Source: Symbiodinium natans (lineage: Eukaryota; Sar; Dinophyceae; Suessiales; Symbiodiniaceae). Taken from it: 64,000 nt of DNA. A program made the translations under genes and the position numbers. The stretch is taken from NCBI GenBank assembly GCA_905221605.1, contig CAJNDS010002557.1, positions 817,169-881,168 of the forward strand, given 5' to 3'. Under the pieces are notes generated by a model, which was not told the origin of the DNA, made no database searches, and worked only from the letters and a program-made list of their open reading frames with translations. Shown one piece after another: positions 1-12,066 of the stretch. Positions within the stretch are counted from its first letter, which is position 1, and each line of letters opens with the position of its first letter.

Positions 1-369
1 GGGTCTAGGGCTACAGGGTTTAGGGTTTAGGGTTTAGGGTTGCAGGGTTTCAAGGTTTTGGTTTCCCTGAGCTCAGCATGCTGAATTCGCGATCCCACCC
101 GGTTCGGCGTCAAAAAGTTCTGAGAGCTGACTGCAACAAAACCAGGGTGATCTCAGAGGCGAAACACAGAACACGGAACCGGGCTAGAATTTGAAGCACG
201 GAACCGGGTTAGAATTTGAAGTATGTCTTTTTCCCCTAGCACTACATGGTGGAACCCTGGCACAACATGTCGGGTCCGAAGACCATGGTCGGGTTCGATT
301 TTTCAGGCGCAGGTTTGAGGGTTTAGGGTGTAGGGCTTAGGGTTGAGAGGTTAAAAGGTGCAGCAGGGA

Positions 370-990
370 CGGGCCAAACACGTTTGAAGTTTAAACGTTT
401 AAACACTATAGGCTTTTAAACTGTTTGAACAGGGTTCGGGCTTTGGAGCGTTTAAACAGTTTAAACAATTCGCAAGGCCCAACGTTTAAACATTTGGTGG
501 GGCGCCAGCGCGTTTAAACATGTTTAAGCAGTTGTTGCCAAGTGTTTAAACAGTCCTCCGGGCAGTTGTTGGCCCAAGATTGGTGCTCTGCAAAACCCGT
601 GAGATGAAATGTCGAGAACCTACACCTTGTGAAGCCCTCAGCTGACCGCTCTTAGCCGGAAGTCCCCAAAACGGGTACCTTTGCAGCCACTCTGTGTTGA
701 TGTTTAAACATATGTGTAAACATGTGTGCGTTCAAACATTTGACAGTTCATTAATGTTTAAGCCACGTTTAAGCAGTTTTCCTAGGTAGGATAAGGGGGA
801 CCCTTCAAAGGGTACCCCTTCTGAACCTTGTTCTGGCTCTCTTAAACAGGGACCCTATTCAGAGGGTCTAAATCCCCAAGGGTCCCCCTCATCCTATCCC
901 CTAAGTTTCAACCGTTTAAACATTCTGAGCCGAAGGGGGGCCTCTGTGTTTAAACATTGGGCGTTTTTTCACACCCAAAGTTTAAGCCGT
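370..990. repeat. Cluster of GTTTAAAC palindromes
   Basis: The octamer GTTTAAAC and near variants (GTTTAAGC, GTTTAAAC with ACAT or AGTT spacers) recur more than ten times in about 600 bases, often written as CGTTTAAACAGTTTAAAC. The spacing is irregular, so this is not a simple tandem repeat. Function is unknown; it could be a degraded self-complementary repeat. Confidence 0.6.
787..896. repeat. Small fold-back element
   Basis: The left arm TAGGATAAGGGGGACCCTT is matched by its reverse complement AAGGGTCCCCCTCATCCTA at the other end, with about 70 bases between. It has the form of a MITE or a stable hairpin. I saw no clear target-site duplication. Confidence 0.6.
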
Positions 991-1074
991 TTAAGCACAA
1001 GCTCCCGCCCAACCCTGAGGTGCAGGGGTTTCGGGCTTCAGTTGAAAGACTTGCTTTTAGGATCTAGTGTTCAA

Positions 1075-1138
1075 AACCCTAAACCCTAAACCCTAAACCC
1101 CAAACCCCAAACCCTAAACCCTAAACCCTAAACCCTAA
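1075..1138 (-). repeat. Interstitial telomere-like array (CCCTAAA)n
   Basis: About nine units of CCCTAAA, two of them changed to CCCCAAA. TTTAGGG is the telomere repeat of plants and of dinoflagellates, and this copy is internal. Confidence 0.85.
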
Positions 1139-1237
1139 TTTTCTGGTTGCTCTTCGTTCAGGGTCTGTGCGCTCAGAGCCATCAGCCCTGCACTGCAGGG
1201 TTCTAAAGCATGACCCGTACATGAGGAGAGTATACTA

Positions 1238-1345
1238 TCACACATATTATATATATATATATGCTATATATATATATATATATATATAGCATATATATAT
1301 ATAGATATTTATAAAAATACATAAATAGATATATATGTATATATA
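1238..1345. repeat. TA microsatellite
   Basis: Runs of TA with interruptions such as GCTATATA form an AT-rich block of about 100 bases. Confidence 0.8.
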
Positions 1346-2251
1346 CACATACATCTTTGTTTTGTTTACATAATCCTCCTCCAGCAGTCCCAATTCTTGT
1401 CAGGCCTCCAAACCTAATCCCTGGACCCTGAACGTCCTATAATGGACACTTCAAGTTGATGCCCTCACTTTTCTTGGTTAATTAGACTTGCGGATTTAGG
1501 GTTTAGGATTTGGAAGTCCCCTTCTTGAGGTTCCAGAGGACCTTTTTTAAATATGACGTTCGAGGCTTTTGCGATTCCGAGGATGCTTGTTACCCGGACC
1601 ATCACGTGCAGTTCGTTCTCCCGGGTACCTTTTTCTTACGCTTCATGATTTTGTGCTAAGCATGAAATTAGATGCCCCAGGAATGGAACCCCTAGACTCT
1701 AGACCCTAAACGAACCCAATGGTCCGGGTAGAGGGTGGAGACTATAGTCCCCTTAGGATTTTTGCATTGTTATTTATGTAAAGCGCAAGGGAATATCCTT
1801 AAGTGGTATTTAGTTATGATTCCAAGGAAAGTATAGTGTGTTCTCATGAGGTCTGATATCTTTCAAGAGATACTTCAGTTATATTAACAATTATTTGAGA
1901 TATAGTTCAGGGCCACGGTTTAGGGTTTAGGGTTTAGGCTTCTGGGTTCAGGGAGCGCGTTAAGGGCTTAGGGAGCTGTCCTCGGATCTTGCGCGGGTCG
2001 AGCTTGGAACGTGGACTTGGACTTCATGAAGAGTTTCTAGGGTTTAGGGTTTTAGGGGTGTAGGGTTTAGGGTTTAGGGTTTAGGGTGCCCGAGCATGGC
2101 TTCGCGAGCTGAACAGCCTACGCTTTTCGGCGGTGACTGCCCCTTCGGCATACCCTGCTCCCTGAGACGGGTTCCCGTTTTGGGGGGTGTGGGTTACACT
2201 GGCACGATGCCGCGCCCATGCAAGAAAAGACACGGTGGACCCCCTACACCC

Positions 2252-2377
2252 TACTTGGAGGTTCATGGTACTTATGAACCAATTCTTATACCTACATTAG
2301 TGCACTTATAAGGGCTCATAAGCGGGTTGTAAGTACAGTGATAACTGGTTCATAAGTACCATGAGAACCTCCAAGTA
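2252..2377. repeat. MITE-like element, family A copy 1
   Basis: The ends are inverted repeats of about 24 bases: TACTTGGAGGTTCATGGTAC at the left and GTACCATGAGAACCTCCAAG at the right. The inside is AT-rich and non-coding. Copies with the same ends lie at 14643-14791, 61989-62083 and 63543-63642, so this is a dispersed family of about 95-150 bp. Confidence 0.75.
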
Positions 2378-3166
2378 AGCCCCCGAAACTCCAAACCCCA
2401 TACTACCGGCGGAGATGAATTGTTTAGCTTCCTTTTGGCTCTGAGCCCTAAGGCCTAAACCCTAAAACCCTGAAACCCTAAACCCTGAACCCTGAACCCT
2501 AAACCCCACTTAGCTGCCCCAAAAAGCTATATATTTCAAGGCTTGAGTGGGGTCACGAGATTTAGGGTTCAGCCCCTGAACCCCTAAACCCGTTTAGGCC
2601 CTATAGACCCGTAAACCGCTAAGCCTTCAAGACCTTCAAGCCTCAGCCCCTGCTCCCTAAAGGGCCCGAAACCTGCTCACTCCAAAAGACCCCGGAACCC
2701 TAAACCCCAAAACCCTAAACCCTCAACCCCAAACCTGAAACCCCATACCCTAACCCCAAACCCCAAACCCCAAACCTTTAACCCCAAACCCCAAACCCCA
2801 AACCGACCCTAAACCCCCCAAGCCTCCTAAAAGGAGCCCCGAATGTGCAACCCTCAAGGCTCCAGCAGCCTGGGGTCCGAAAGCCGTACGGCCATCCCCG
2901 GACGAACCCCCCATATTCCGGAGGTCTTAGAACACTAGAAGACCGAAGCCCCAAAACCCTAAACCCTAGCCCTAAACCCTAAACCCTAAACCCTAAAACC
3001 CTAAAACCCTAAGACCTAAACGTGTTGGAGGGCTTAGGGGGCTGGCAGAAGGCCTGACCTTATGCAGCGGCGTGGCGCCGTGGGCGTTGCGATGGCCGCC
3101 GCAAGTCCCAGAGACCAGGGGGTTTTTGGAGGTCTTTTGGGGCACTCTTTCTTTGATGCCCGAAAG

Positions 3167-3230
3167 TTTAGGGTTTAGGGTTTAGGGTTTAGGGTTTAGG
3201 GTTTAGGGTTAAGGGTTAAGGGTTAAGGGT
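3167..3230 (+). repeat. Interstitial telomere-like array (TTTAGGG)n
   Basis: About seven units of TTTAGGG followed by three of TTAAGGG. A CCCTAAA island lies about 160 bases upstream (2950-3010), so the two face each other. Confidence 0.85.
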
Positions 3231-4771
3231 TCAGGACCCTAAGCCTGCCATCCTAGCTCCAAGGTCTTATTGAGACGGTGCTCTAAACTCTAAACCCCCA
3301 AACCCCAAAGGTTTGGGGTTTGGGGTGTAGGGTTTAGTGTTGAACCCTCAACCCCCAAACCCTCAACCCTACTTGAAAGATCGCGATGTTGTGTCAAAGC
3401 CTCCACGGCATGGAGCTGACCCAGCCATCAACCTCCAGTGTCCCCTCGCGCTTTTCTCGCAGTCTCGGGAGCGGATCTAGGGTTAGGGGGCTACAGGGTG
3501 TGTTTATGGTTTGGGGCTTAGGGTTTAGGGTTTCGGGTTATATGACGACAGGGGTTGCAGAGAATTGAGGTGCATAAATTCAAGCTACCGCCCCGACGCC
3601 TTCCTCCAAGTTTGGCTGAGCCTTAGGGGCTTGGGGCCTGGGTGAGCACCAAGGAGGATCTCGTTCAAACCCCGACACACCCTAAACCCCATTAAGCCCC
3701 CAAGCCCTCTGAACCGAAAGCTCTACGGCCTCTTATCCCTACACCCTAAACCCTAAACCCCAAAACCTACACCCCTGAACCCCCCAGACTAGACCCTAAA
3801 CCCGAAACCCTAAACCCTAAACCCTGAACACCCCCAAACACCCCCAAACACCCCCAAGCACCCCCCAAACCCTAAAGACCGACACCACTACAGCAGTCTC
3901 AGGCCCTGATGCCTATCCCGCTGGCCATAGCTACTTGGACAGCTGCTTACCTCAACTCAGGGGTACAAAAGGGCTTCAAAAGGCTTTGCAAGGCTTTAGA
4001 AAGGGCGTAGAGTTCAAAAGGGCTTACAAAGGCTGCAAAAAGGGTTTTAAAGAGGGCTTCGAATGGGTTTGAAAGGGCTGAATAGGGGCTTGACAAGGTG
4101 CAGCAGGGCTTGTAAAAGGGGCTTAAGCAGGGCCTGAAAAGGCTTCAAAAGGGCTTTAAGTGTTGTGGGATTAGCCGGGCTTAGGGCTGAAGAGGGTTTT
4201 GGGTTGATGGTTTAGAGGGCTTCTAGTGGGTTCAGAGGTCAGGGTCTCGTGCTTACTTTCCAGCACTCCCCTGGAACGCCCTTCTATATCACTACAACAG
4301 AAGCTACCCGCGCTTGCCATTCCAATTAAGGCGGAGACCAACTCCTTCCCAAGGCCCTGAACCCAGAGCCCTCTAGCCTAAACCCAAAAGCGTTGCTCCC
4401 GGTTCCCAGTAGGGTTTGGGGTTCAATTCGGGTCTTAGGGTTTAGGACAAGTTTAGGAGATACACTTGGGTCAGAAGCCCTTCGACACGATGCATGTCAG
4501 GATACTTTGGAGTAGGATCAGCTAAGGCTGGCTCCTTCCGCGTGAACTTCCTCCATTTCCTCGTTGCTGCGGGGCTGCTCGACCTAACAATGCGTAAGCC
4601 CCAACCCGCGGATGATGTCGGGGCCTATTTTTAGTTCAAAATTGGCACTTTGGGTCATTTATCTTGTGTTTATGTAAGAGTTATAAGCTGAGTAATGTTG
4701 TCCCTGCTTTCGTGTCCCCCCCCCCCGCACAGGAACAGCCGAAGCCAGTCTTGATCCCTGAACGGTCCACT

Positions 4772-4906
4772 TAAGGAGGAGTTATACTAGGATGCCCAGT
4801 AGTGCCCTCATTCCCTTTTTGGGGGCTCTAGGTTCCCCTATAAACCCCTTTAAGCAAGAAAGGGCACCATTTTTAATCCTAGGTTACTGGGCAACCTAGT
4901 ATAAGA
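4772..4906. repeat. Fold-back element, family B copy 1
   Basis: The ends TTATACTAGGATGCCCAGTA and TACTGGGCAACCTAGTATAA are inverted repeats. The inside holds a T-run followed by a G-run and CCCCTTTA-like sequence. Related copies lie at 9690-9816 and 61205-61310. Confidence 0.65.
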
Positions 4907-6823
4907 GCCCCCCTCACCTAGGGAGTACGGGTCTCTCCGCCCTGTAAGCCCAGAAGCCAGGGCTTAGAAATCCAAAGGCCCTCTCTTAAGATTTCAAAAG
5001 CTTGGCCGCGCTTGGCCTTTAAACCCTAAACCCTAAACCCTAAACCTTAAACCTTAAACCGGGCTTACACATCCACAGCCCCGGGCCCCGGGGCCAAGAC
5101 ATCAAAGTGGCTTTTGCCAGATTGATCAAGACAAGTCTTATATAGTTCTTTAAAGGGAATTCTTGATTTCGTGTCAATTGGGACTCCGGGTTTTCGTAAA
5201 GGTCTAAGCCAAGAGGCCAGGGCATCGAAATCCGGAGCCCCGGACCCAGGGAACACTGCCCATTATGCGAGGTTAGGCTGGCTCCTGGACCACCCCTTTG
5301 CCCGGATTAATGGAGACCATTTTTACATTGCTTTCTAAAGAGAAGTTTTGATTTCGAGTCAGTGGGGATTTCGGGTTTTCGGGGGCCCGGCCTTTAAGCC
5401 GAGAGGCCGGGAATCGGTACAAAGCTGGCGTCAAAATGGCCCCAAGTTGCTCTGAAAATGAACGTAGATTTCGGGAGTTGCCGGGTAGTCAGGGGCCCCC
5501 CACTGAAGCAAGCGCAACTTGGTAGTTGTGCGTTCATCTTCCATCTTCATGAAGGCCTCTCAGCCCTCTCAGCCCGAACCCCCTTCTGCTGCACCGATTC
5601 CAGGCACGGCACAACATTGGACGTTCGACTTTCGCCAGAGTGTAGGTTCTAGGATCTTATAAAAACCCTAAACCTTAAACCCTAAACCCTAAACCTTAAA
5701 CCTTAAACCTTAAGCCTTAAGCCTTAAACCTTAAATGGGTTCTAGGATTTTAGGAAGCTCTGCCAACACTCCCCCCCCCCCCCCCCCCACATCAGCTTGT
5801 CAGGTTCCGCATGCCCAAGATTCTGATCTTCGTGCTGCTCAGTGGGGGGCCACCTGGGCCACCTCCTCGCAGCTTTGAGCCTGATTCAGCGCGTGGGGGG
5901 GTTTTAGGGTTGAGGATTTTGGGGGGGTTGGCGGGTTAGGGTTAAGGACTGGCGACCGCCCTGGCTCACGTTCCCGTAGAGTTCCTAACAGAGGCCTTGA
6001 GGGCACAACCTGGCTTTCGGGTTTCGGAGTGGCAGCCTTCAGCCTTTGGGGTTTTGCAGGGTTTCGGGATATCGGATTTGGGGTATAGAAGGGTTTGACG
6101 GCTTGCCCCTACTTAGGCCTGGTAAACCCTGAACCCTAAATCCCCAGAAAACCCTGAATCCCAGAATCTCCGAAACGCAGATGCCCGGGCTTGCCGCAAT
6201 AAACCCCAAACCCTAAGCGACCCTACACCCGACCAACCCCAAACCCGACGAATCAACCCTGCGACTCCAAAAGCCCTACAAGTAGTAGATTATAGCCCTC
6301 TATCCTCGAATACATCCGGAACCTCTGCTTGCCTTTTGACCCTTGCGGCGAGGAGCAAACATCTAGTCGGGGGAGCGTCGGCCACTGTGACAAGAGAGCC
6401 GGCGCAGCGGCAGCACACATAGGGTGAGATCCACCCCTGTAACTCCAAAGCCAGAAACCCCCTGATTAAGACCCCAATTCTATAAGCCCTACCCTCCTCT
6501 AAAACCCAAACCCCCTTAAAGAAAAACCCAAACCCCCTTAAAGAAACCGGAACCCTAAACCTCTGAACCAATTTTTTTGGGGGGCGCCACAGCAAGCCCA
6601 GTGCCCCCATCCCCGCAACCCAACATGCGGGGATGCCTTCCCCAGGGTTTGAAATCAATGGCATGCCCTCAATAGTTGTGTCCTTTTGGCCTCGGGGCAG
6701 GCATTCTCATGCCCATTGTTTCACGCAACATGTATGGTACAGCTGCGCCCTGGCGCGCGCGTGCGCGTCAGCAAAGGGGAGGAGGCACGGTGCTGGCACC
6801 ACAAAATCGATGCTGCCGTCCCA

Positions 6824-6923
6824 AAGGTCCATGTACCCATAGTATATACTTGAGCCTTAAAGGGGTTCCCATAAAGTAGCTTTAGGGCCCCCAGTATATA
6901 CTAAATGGGTACATGGACCCTTA
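6824..6923. repeat. Fold-back element
   Basis: GGTCCATGTACCCAT followed by AGTATATACT at the left end is mirrored by AGTATATACTAAATGGGTAC ATGGACC at the right end. Total length is about 100 bases, typical of a small MITE. Confidence 0.7.
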
Positions 6924-7362
6924 GGGCGTGCTTGCCAGATGTGAGGGCTCGCAGGAATCCAGGAAGCCCAGGCAAAACTAGCACCAGCGGAGTTGGAGTT
7001 CTCCTCCTAGTTGATTTAGCCTGTGAAGCTTATGGAAACCCTAACTAAACCCAAGCTGACTTTAGCCGAACACGAAGGAGTGGCCCAGCCTGAAGGTGCC
7101 GAGGGGCACCCAAAAATCCGGAACGGTAAATCCCATTGCGCGCCGTGGCTGCTTCTATCCAGGAAGGTGGCAGGGTTTAGCTTTGGGGACATAGCACGTC
7201 ACCGTCCAACTGTCAAGAAGCCGGCCTGACCTCAACAGATGCACCCCACACCATGCAACACAGGACACAGCACGATCGCACTACAAATTTAAAAGCAGCT
7301 TCTTTACTCTGTGTATAGACCTATACACACACATATGTACATATGTCATTCTATCATTCAAC

Positions 7363-7413
<51 letters not shown>

Positions 7414-7555
7414 TAGATATACCTGCATAGGTATCTGTTTCAGTGATTGTATCCCTACGAACAGAGCATCAAACGGCATCGCTCTCGCTCCTTTCCAGCC
7501 TGATGCCGTGAACATATGGGGAATGCACAGGCCAGTGTCAGGTTTGCCTTGAACC

Positions 7556-7655
7556 CCAAAACCCTAAACCCTATAAACCCCATAAACCCTATAAACCCTA
7601 TAAACCCTATAAACCCTAGAAACCCTATAAACCCTATAAACCCTATAAACCCTAA
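7556..7655 (-). repeat. Variant telomere-like array (CCCTATAAA)n
   Basis: About ten units of CCCTATAAA, a nine-base derivative of CCCTAAA. A similar but looser array (CCCTGTAAA, CCCTCTAAA) lies at 51424-51650. Confidence 0.75.
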
Positions 7656-8249
7656 ACCCTCAACTTTTTTTCAACCCAAGCACGCCCCAGGCCAACCCCA
7701 GCCCTCTTGCCCTGATCCTTGAACCCTCAACCCCAAGACCAAACCTCAAGCCCTCACAGGCAGGAGCGGTGGAGGCAGTGCTCTCATCGCACAGAGCTTG
7801 ATTGCTAGTGCCTCCCCAGAAACCCCTCATGGCAGCCCCAACACCAAACCCCAAACCCCTCAACCCCTCAACCCCTAAACCCCTAAACCCTAAAACCCTA
7901 AAACCCAAAACCCTAAACCCTAAAACCCTAACACCCTCAAACCCTTAGAGGTTAGCAAGCTGGAAGGTCCCTCGCGTGGACGAGCCACGAGCCTCCTTGG
8001 CCCAGAACCCCTCGTGCGCTGGGCCTTGGGGCGGGGTTTAGGGTTTCGGGTTTAGGATTCAGGGTTTAGGGCTTAGGGTTTAGGGCTTAGGGGCTTCGAG
8101 GGTCTTAAAGGGTTTATGATCGGGGTTTATGGGTTTAGGGTTTAGGTTGTATAGGGCTGTAAGGGCCTTAAAGGGTTTTGGGGTTTTAGTTATGGGTTGA
8201 GGATTTAGGTTGTAGAGGACTCTAAAGGGTTTTAAGCTTATGGGCCGTG

Positions 8250-8328
8250 CTGGCAGCCCCTTGTTGGGGGCATAAGGAACTGTACTCCTACCAGGCGGCC
8301 GAAAGGGCAGGTTGTCATAGATTCGTCC
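8250..8328 (-). CDS. Exon-like open segment, unknown protein
   Basis: On the minus strand an AG|G acceptor-like site is followed by an open frame beginning GRIYDNLPFRPPGRS. It has the composition of coding sequence, but it is short and matches no family I know. The far end is undecided. It may be chance. Confidence 0.2.
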
Positions 8329-8488
8329 CTCACAGATTTGTTGTTATTTATGGGATGCCTCATTAAAAGGCCTCTCTCAACGTGAAGTTCTGACTGGAAG
8401 CTCCCACTCTCAAGACCTCCTTCGATCTTGACGAAGCCTAAAAGCCTATATAAACAAGCCCCTGGTAGTTTGTTTTTGTTTTTTTTTT

Positions 8489-8492
<4 letters not shown>

Positions 8493-8525
<33 letters not shown>
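8493..8525. repeat. Poly-G tract
   Basis: An uninterrupted run of about 33 G follows a T-rich stretch on the plus strand. Similar T-run then G-run tracts occur at 15262-15302 and 15374-15410. Confidence 0.9.
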
Positions 8526-9463
8526 CGGAGGGAATCTGCTAGTGTTTCGTTTTAAGCTTCTTTCGGGGACGGGTGTCCAGTTCTGGGTTTGAATGTCTGG
8601 AGTCACTAGTTCCAAGATGTAGGTAAAAATAGAGTTGCAGGACAAGGCGACAAGCCCAACCACAAGCACTTGAAGCCCCAATCTGGGCCCCAAATTAGTT
8701 CGGGGTTTCAGGGTTTGGGTTTGAGGTTCAGGGCCTTGGAGGGTTTACTGTAAACAAACCCTAACAGACCTGAACCCCTAGAAGCCCTCATCGCGGAGAA
8801 CCCTAAGCTGCACAGTTGCGAAAGCCCTCGTCTTTCTCCGAAACGAAACGCTGAACCCCCCCTAACCCGATAGAGACTAGGGTGTGTAGGGTTCAGGGTT
8901 TACCCTAAACCCGAGTCCCTGCATGAACCCTGAAACTCAACAACCCCACACCCGAAACCCTAAACTCTGTTGCGCTTTGGCTCAAGGCTCGCTTTGTATA
9001 CTAATACCCCGCGGTGGTGTCCCACGCAGCTTGTGTGTTCGCCATGTCCAAGGTTGCCCCTGCTTGTTAGTTGTGAAGTTGCTGCAGGGTTAGGGTTTAG
9101 GGTTTGGGGTTTAGGGTTTAGGGCTAAGTGGTGTATGAAGGAAAAGGGGCCCAAACAGAAAGGAAAAACAAGATGGAGCTCCAACCACCCATGCAATTCT
9201 TCGAAAATCTTTGACTTTGGGTGGTTTGAGGCCTCTGGAACAGGATTTATGGGGTTTGGGAATTCATAGGACTGGCCAAAGACTTGCGGGCCTCTGGCTG
9301 ACGGGAACGCTCAACCTTTCGACGAACACAGCCTCCCAGGCTGAACCCCTAAACCCTACACTCTAAATCACCAATTTAATCCCTGAGCCTTAATCCCCCC
9401 CTTAGTAAACACAAGAGAAATAGACAGATGAACCCACAACTCTCAAACTTTGAGGATCGGCAC

Positions 9464-9560
9464 CTTCTTAGCGCAGAGTCTCTGGGCGCCGAAATAATCT
9501 TCAGCTTAACGAAGAAGTCTTCCGCCAGGGAGTCAGCGACGAAGGTCTGGTCTTCGAGAC
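9464..9560 (-). CDS. Exon-like open segment, unknown protein
   Basis: On the minus strand a CTCGGAG|GT acceptor is followed by an open frame containing DQTFVADSLAEDFFVKLKI, ending at an AAG|GTGCCG donor-like site (97 nt). Both sites fit the splice pattern seen elsewhere in the window. The protein family is not recognised. Neighbouring minus-strand open segments near 8970-9080 may belong to the same gene. Confidence 0.3.
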
Positions 9561-9689
9561 CTCCGAGGACGCGAGTTTAGGGTTTAGGGTTTAGGGCAAG
9601 CCCGGAAGACAATGCGAGAAAGCCACAACCGGGCCTTGGACTTAGCCCCGCAGCTGCTCAAATATGTCATGATCATGTCATAAACATAC

Positions 9690-9816
9690 TCTTGGTAGCC
9701 CAGTGGTACCCTTTACTGCATTTTTTTTTGGGGGGTTCTGGTTTCCCTTATAGAATAACCAACCCAAGAAAGGGTGCCCTTCTTATAAGAGGGTTCCTGG
9801 GTCACCAAGTACTTAA
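9690..9816. repeat. Fold-back element, family B copy 2
   Basis: The left end CTTGGTAGCCCAGTGGTACC and right end GGGTTCCTGGGTCACCAAG are imperfect inverted repeats. The centre has T9 then G6, as in copies 1 and 3. Confidence 0.6.
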
Positions 9817-10056
9817 GCATTTAGTTCGAGTCATGTCTCACATGAGCCCGTTACTAGTAGTAGTAGTACGGCTGAGGCTTCTAATAAGAAATCTGCCTTT
9901 TTCAGCCAGGGTTTCGAAATTTCTTAAAACCCCAAATGGAAATAAGAAAGTTAGGTTTGGACCAGACCCTGCAATATATTTCTTATTCGAGGGTTGATTA
10001 GAGGTGAGTATAGGGACAGAGTTGGGGAACATAAGTAGGTTTGAAGGGTGTAATAT

Positions 10057-11697
10057 GGCCTCTTCCCCGCATGAGCCCGGCACAAAAAGTCACCTTTTTT
10101 GGGCCTTTCCGGCCTGAAACACCTCAAAAAAGGCGACTTTTTGTGCCGGGCCTCTTCCCCGCAAGAGCCCGGCACAAAAAGTCACCTTTTTTGGGCCTTG
10201 CCGGCCTGAAACACCTCAAAAAAGGTGACTTTTTGTGCCGGGCCTCTTCCCCGCCAGAGCCCGGCACAAAAAGTCACCTTTTTTGGGCCCTCAAAAAAGG
10301 TGACTTTTTGTGCCGGGCCTCTTCCCCGCAAGAGCCCGGCACAAAAAGTCACCTTTTTTGGGCCTTTCCGGCCTGAAACACCTCAAAAAGGTGACTTTTT
10401 GTGCCGGGCCTCTTCCCCGGCACAAAAAAAGTCACCTTTTTTGGGCCTTTCCGGCCTGAAACACCTCAAAAAGGGTGACTTTTTGTGCCGGGCCTCTTCC
10501 CCGCAAGAGCCCGGCACAAAAAGTCACCTTTTTTGGGCCTTTCCAGCCTGAAACACCTCAAAAAAGGTGACTTTTTTGTGCCGGGCAAGAGCCCGGCACA
10601 AAAAGTCACCTTTTTTGGGCCTTTCCGGCCTGAAACACCTCAAAAAAGGTGACTTTTTGTGCCACACCTCAAAAAAGGTGACTTTTTGTGCGGGCCTCTT
10701 CCCCGCAAGAGCCCGGCACAAAAAGTCACCTTTTTTGGGCCTTTCCGGCCTGAAACACCTCAAAAAAGGTGACTTTTTGTGCCGGGCCTCTTCCCCACAA
10801 GAGCCCGGCACAAAAAGTCACCTTTTTTGGGCCTTTCCGGCCTGAAACACCTCAAAAAAGGTGACTTTTTGTGCCGGGCCTCTTCCCCACAAGAGCCCGG
10901 CACAAAAAGTCACCTTTTTTGGGCCTTTCCGGCCTGAAACACCTCAAAAAAGGTGACTTTTTGTGCCGGGCCTCTGCCTTTCCGACCCCAAGCACCTCAA
11001 AAAAGGTGACTTTTTGTGCCGGGCCTCTTCCCCACAAGAGCCCGGCACAAAAAGTCACCTTTTTTGTGCCTTTCCGGCCTGAAACACCTCAAAAAAGGTG
11101 ACTTTTTGTGCCGGGCCTCTTCCGCGCAAGAGCCCGGCACAAAAAGTCACCTTTTTTGGGCCTTTCCGGCCTGAAACACCTCAAAAAAGGTGACTTTTTG
11201 TGCCGGGGGTCTTCCCCGCATGAGCCCGGCACAAAAAGTCACCTTTTTTGGGCCTTTCCGGCCTGAAACACCTCAAAAAAGGTGACTTTTTGTGCCGGGC
11301 CTCTTCCCCGCAAGACGGCACAAAAAGTCACCTTTTTTGGGCCTTTCCGGCCTGAAAAGGTGACTTTTTGTGCCGGGCCTCTTCCCCGCAAGAGGCCGGC
11401 ACAAAAAGTCACCTTTTTTGAGGTGTTTCAGGCCCAAAAAAGGTGACTTTTTGTGCCGGCCTCTTCCCCGCAAGAGCCCGGCACAAAAAGTAACCTTTTT
11501 TGGGCCTTTCCGGCCCCAAGCACCTCAAAAAAGGTGACTTTTTGTGCCGGGCCTCTTCCCCGCAAGAGCCCGGCACAAAAAGTCACCTTTTTTGGGCCTT
11601 TCCGGCCCCAAGCACCTCAAAAAAGGTGACTTTTTGTGCCGGGCCTCTTCCCCGCAAGAGCCCGGCACAAAAAGTCACCTTTTTGGGGTCTTTCCGG
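10057..11697. repeat. Array of about 17 palindromic repeat units
   Basis: Each unit of about 75-95 bases has an arm of about 25 bases, CCCGGCACAAAAAGTCACCT plus a T-run, a spacer with GGGCCTTTCCGGCCTGAAAC, and then the reverse complement of the arm. Units are joined by CTCTTCCCCGCAAGAG, itself a short palindrome. Every unit can therefore fold into a long hairpin, and open frames appear on both strands (all are repeats of one reading). Some units lack the spacer or have shortened arms, as expected of unequal exchange or slippage. The last unit runs into a TTAGGG-like sequence. Confidence 0.9.
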
Positions 11698-11872
11698 GTT
11701 TGGGGCTTAGGGTTTTCCCCGCAACTTAACAAGTCAGGCCCTCGGCGGAACCTGAATACTTCCTCGGCGCAATTTTTTGGGGCGAGCCCGCGAGGCCCTG
11801 GATTTTAAAATGTGTGGCCGGTCCAGGTCCAGATTTCTTAATTAATAAAATTTCTGAACACACTCCTGGGCC

Positions 11873-11960
<88 letters not shown>

Positions 11961-12066
11961 CAGTAGTAGTAGCAGTAGTAGTAGCAGTAGTAGTAGTAGT
12001 AGCAGTAGTAGCAGTAGTAGTAGCAGTAGTAGTAGTAGTAGCAGTAGTAGTAGTAGTAGTAGTAGT
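11873..12066. repeat. (GTA)n microsatellite
   Basis: About 65 trinucleotides of GTA, with several GCA changes in the second half. It yields poly-Tyr, poly-Leu or poly-Val frames that are not genes. Confidence 0.95.

Larger units (their letters stand above)
1..8249. other. Repeat-rich stretch with no convincing gene
   Basis: This stretch is a patchwork of short TTTAGGG or CCCTAAA islands, degenerate derivatives of them (CCCCAAA, CCCTATAAA, AAGGGCTT) and unique sequence in pieces of 100-300 bases. Open frames are short, overlap on both strands and mostly run through repeats. Given the architecture at 53.9-62.4 kb, very short exons of a split host gene could hide here, but I could not recognise one. 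Confidence 0.6.

Noticed and set aside
1-60. TTTAGGG repeats at the start of the window as a chromosome end
   Set aside because: Only about three units are present, they are degenerate, and similar islands occur throughout both flanks. There is no evidence of a true telomere.
10041-11808. Many open frames of 60-110 codons on both strands, and a regular array that might suggest CRISPR
   Set aside because: All frames come from one palindromic repeat read in different phases. There are no unique spacers of constant length, so it is not a CRISPR array, and the genome is eukaryotic.
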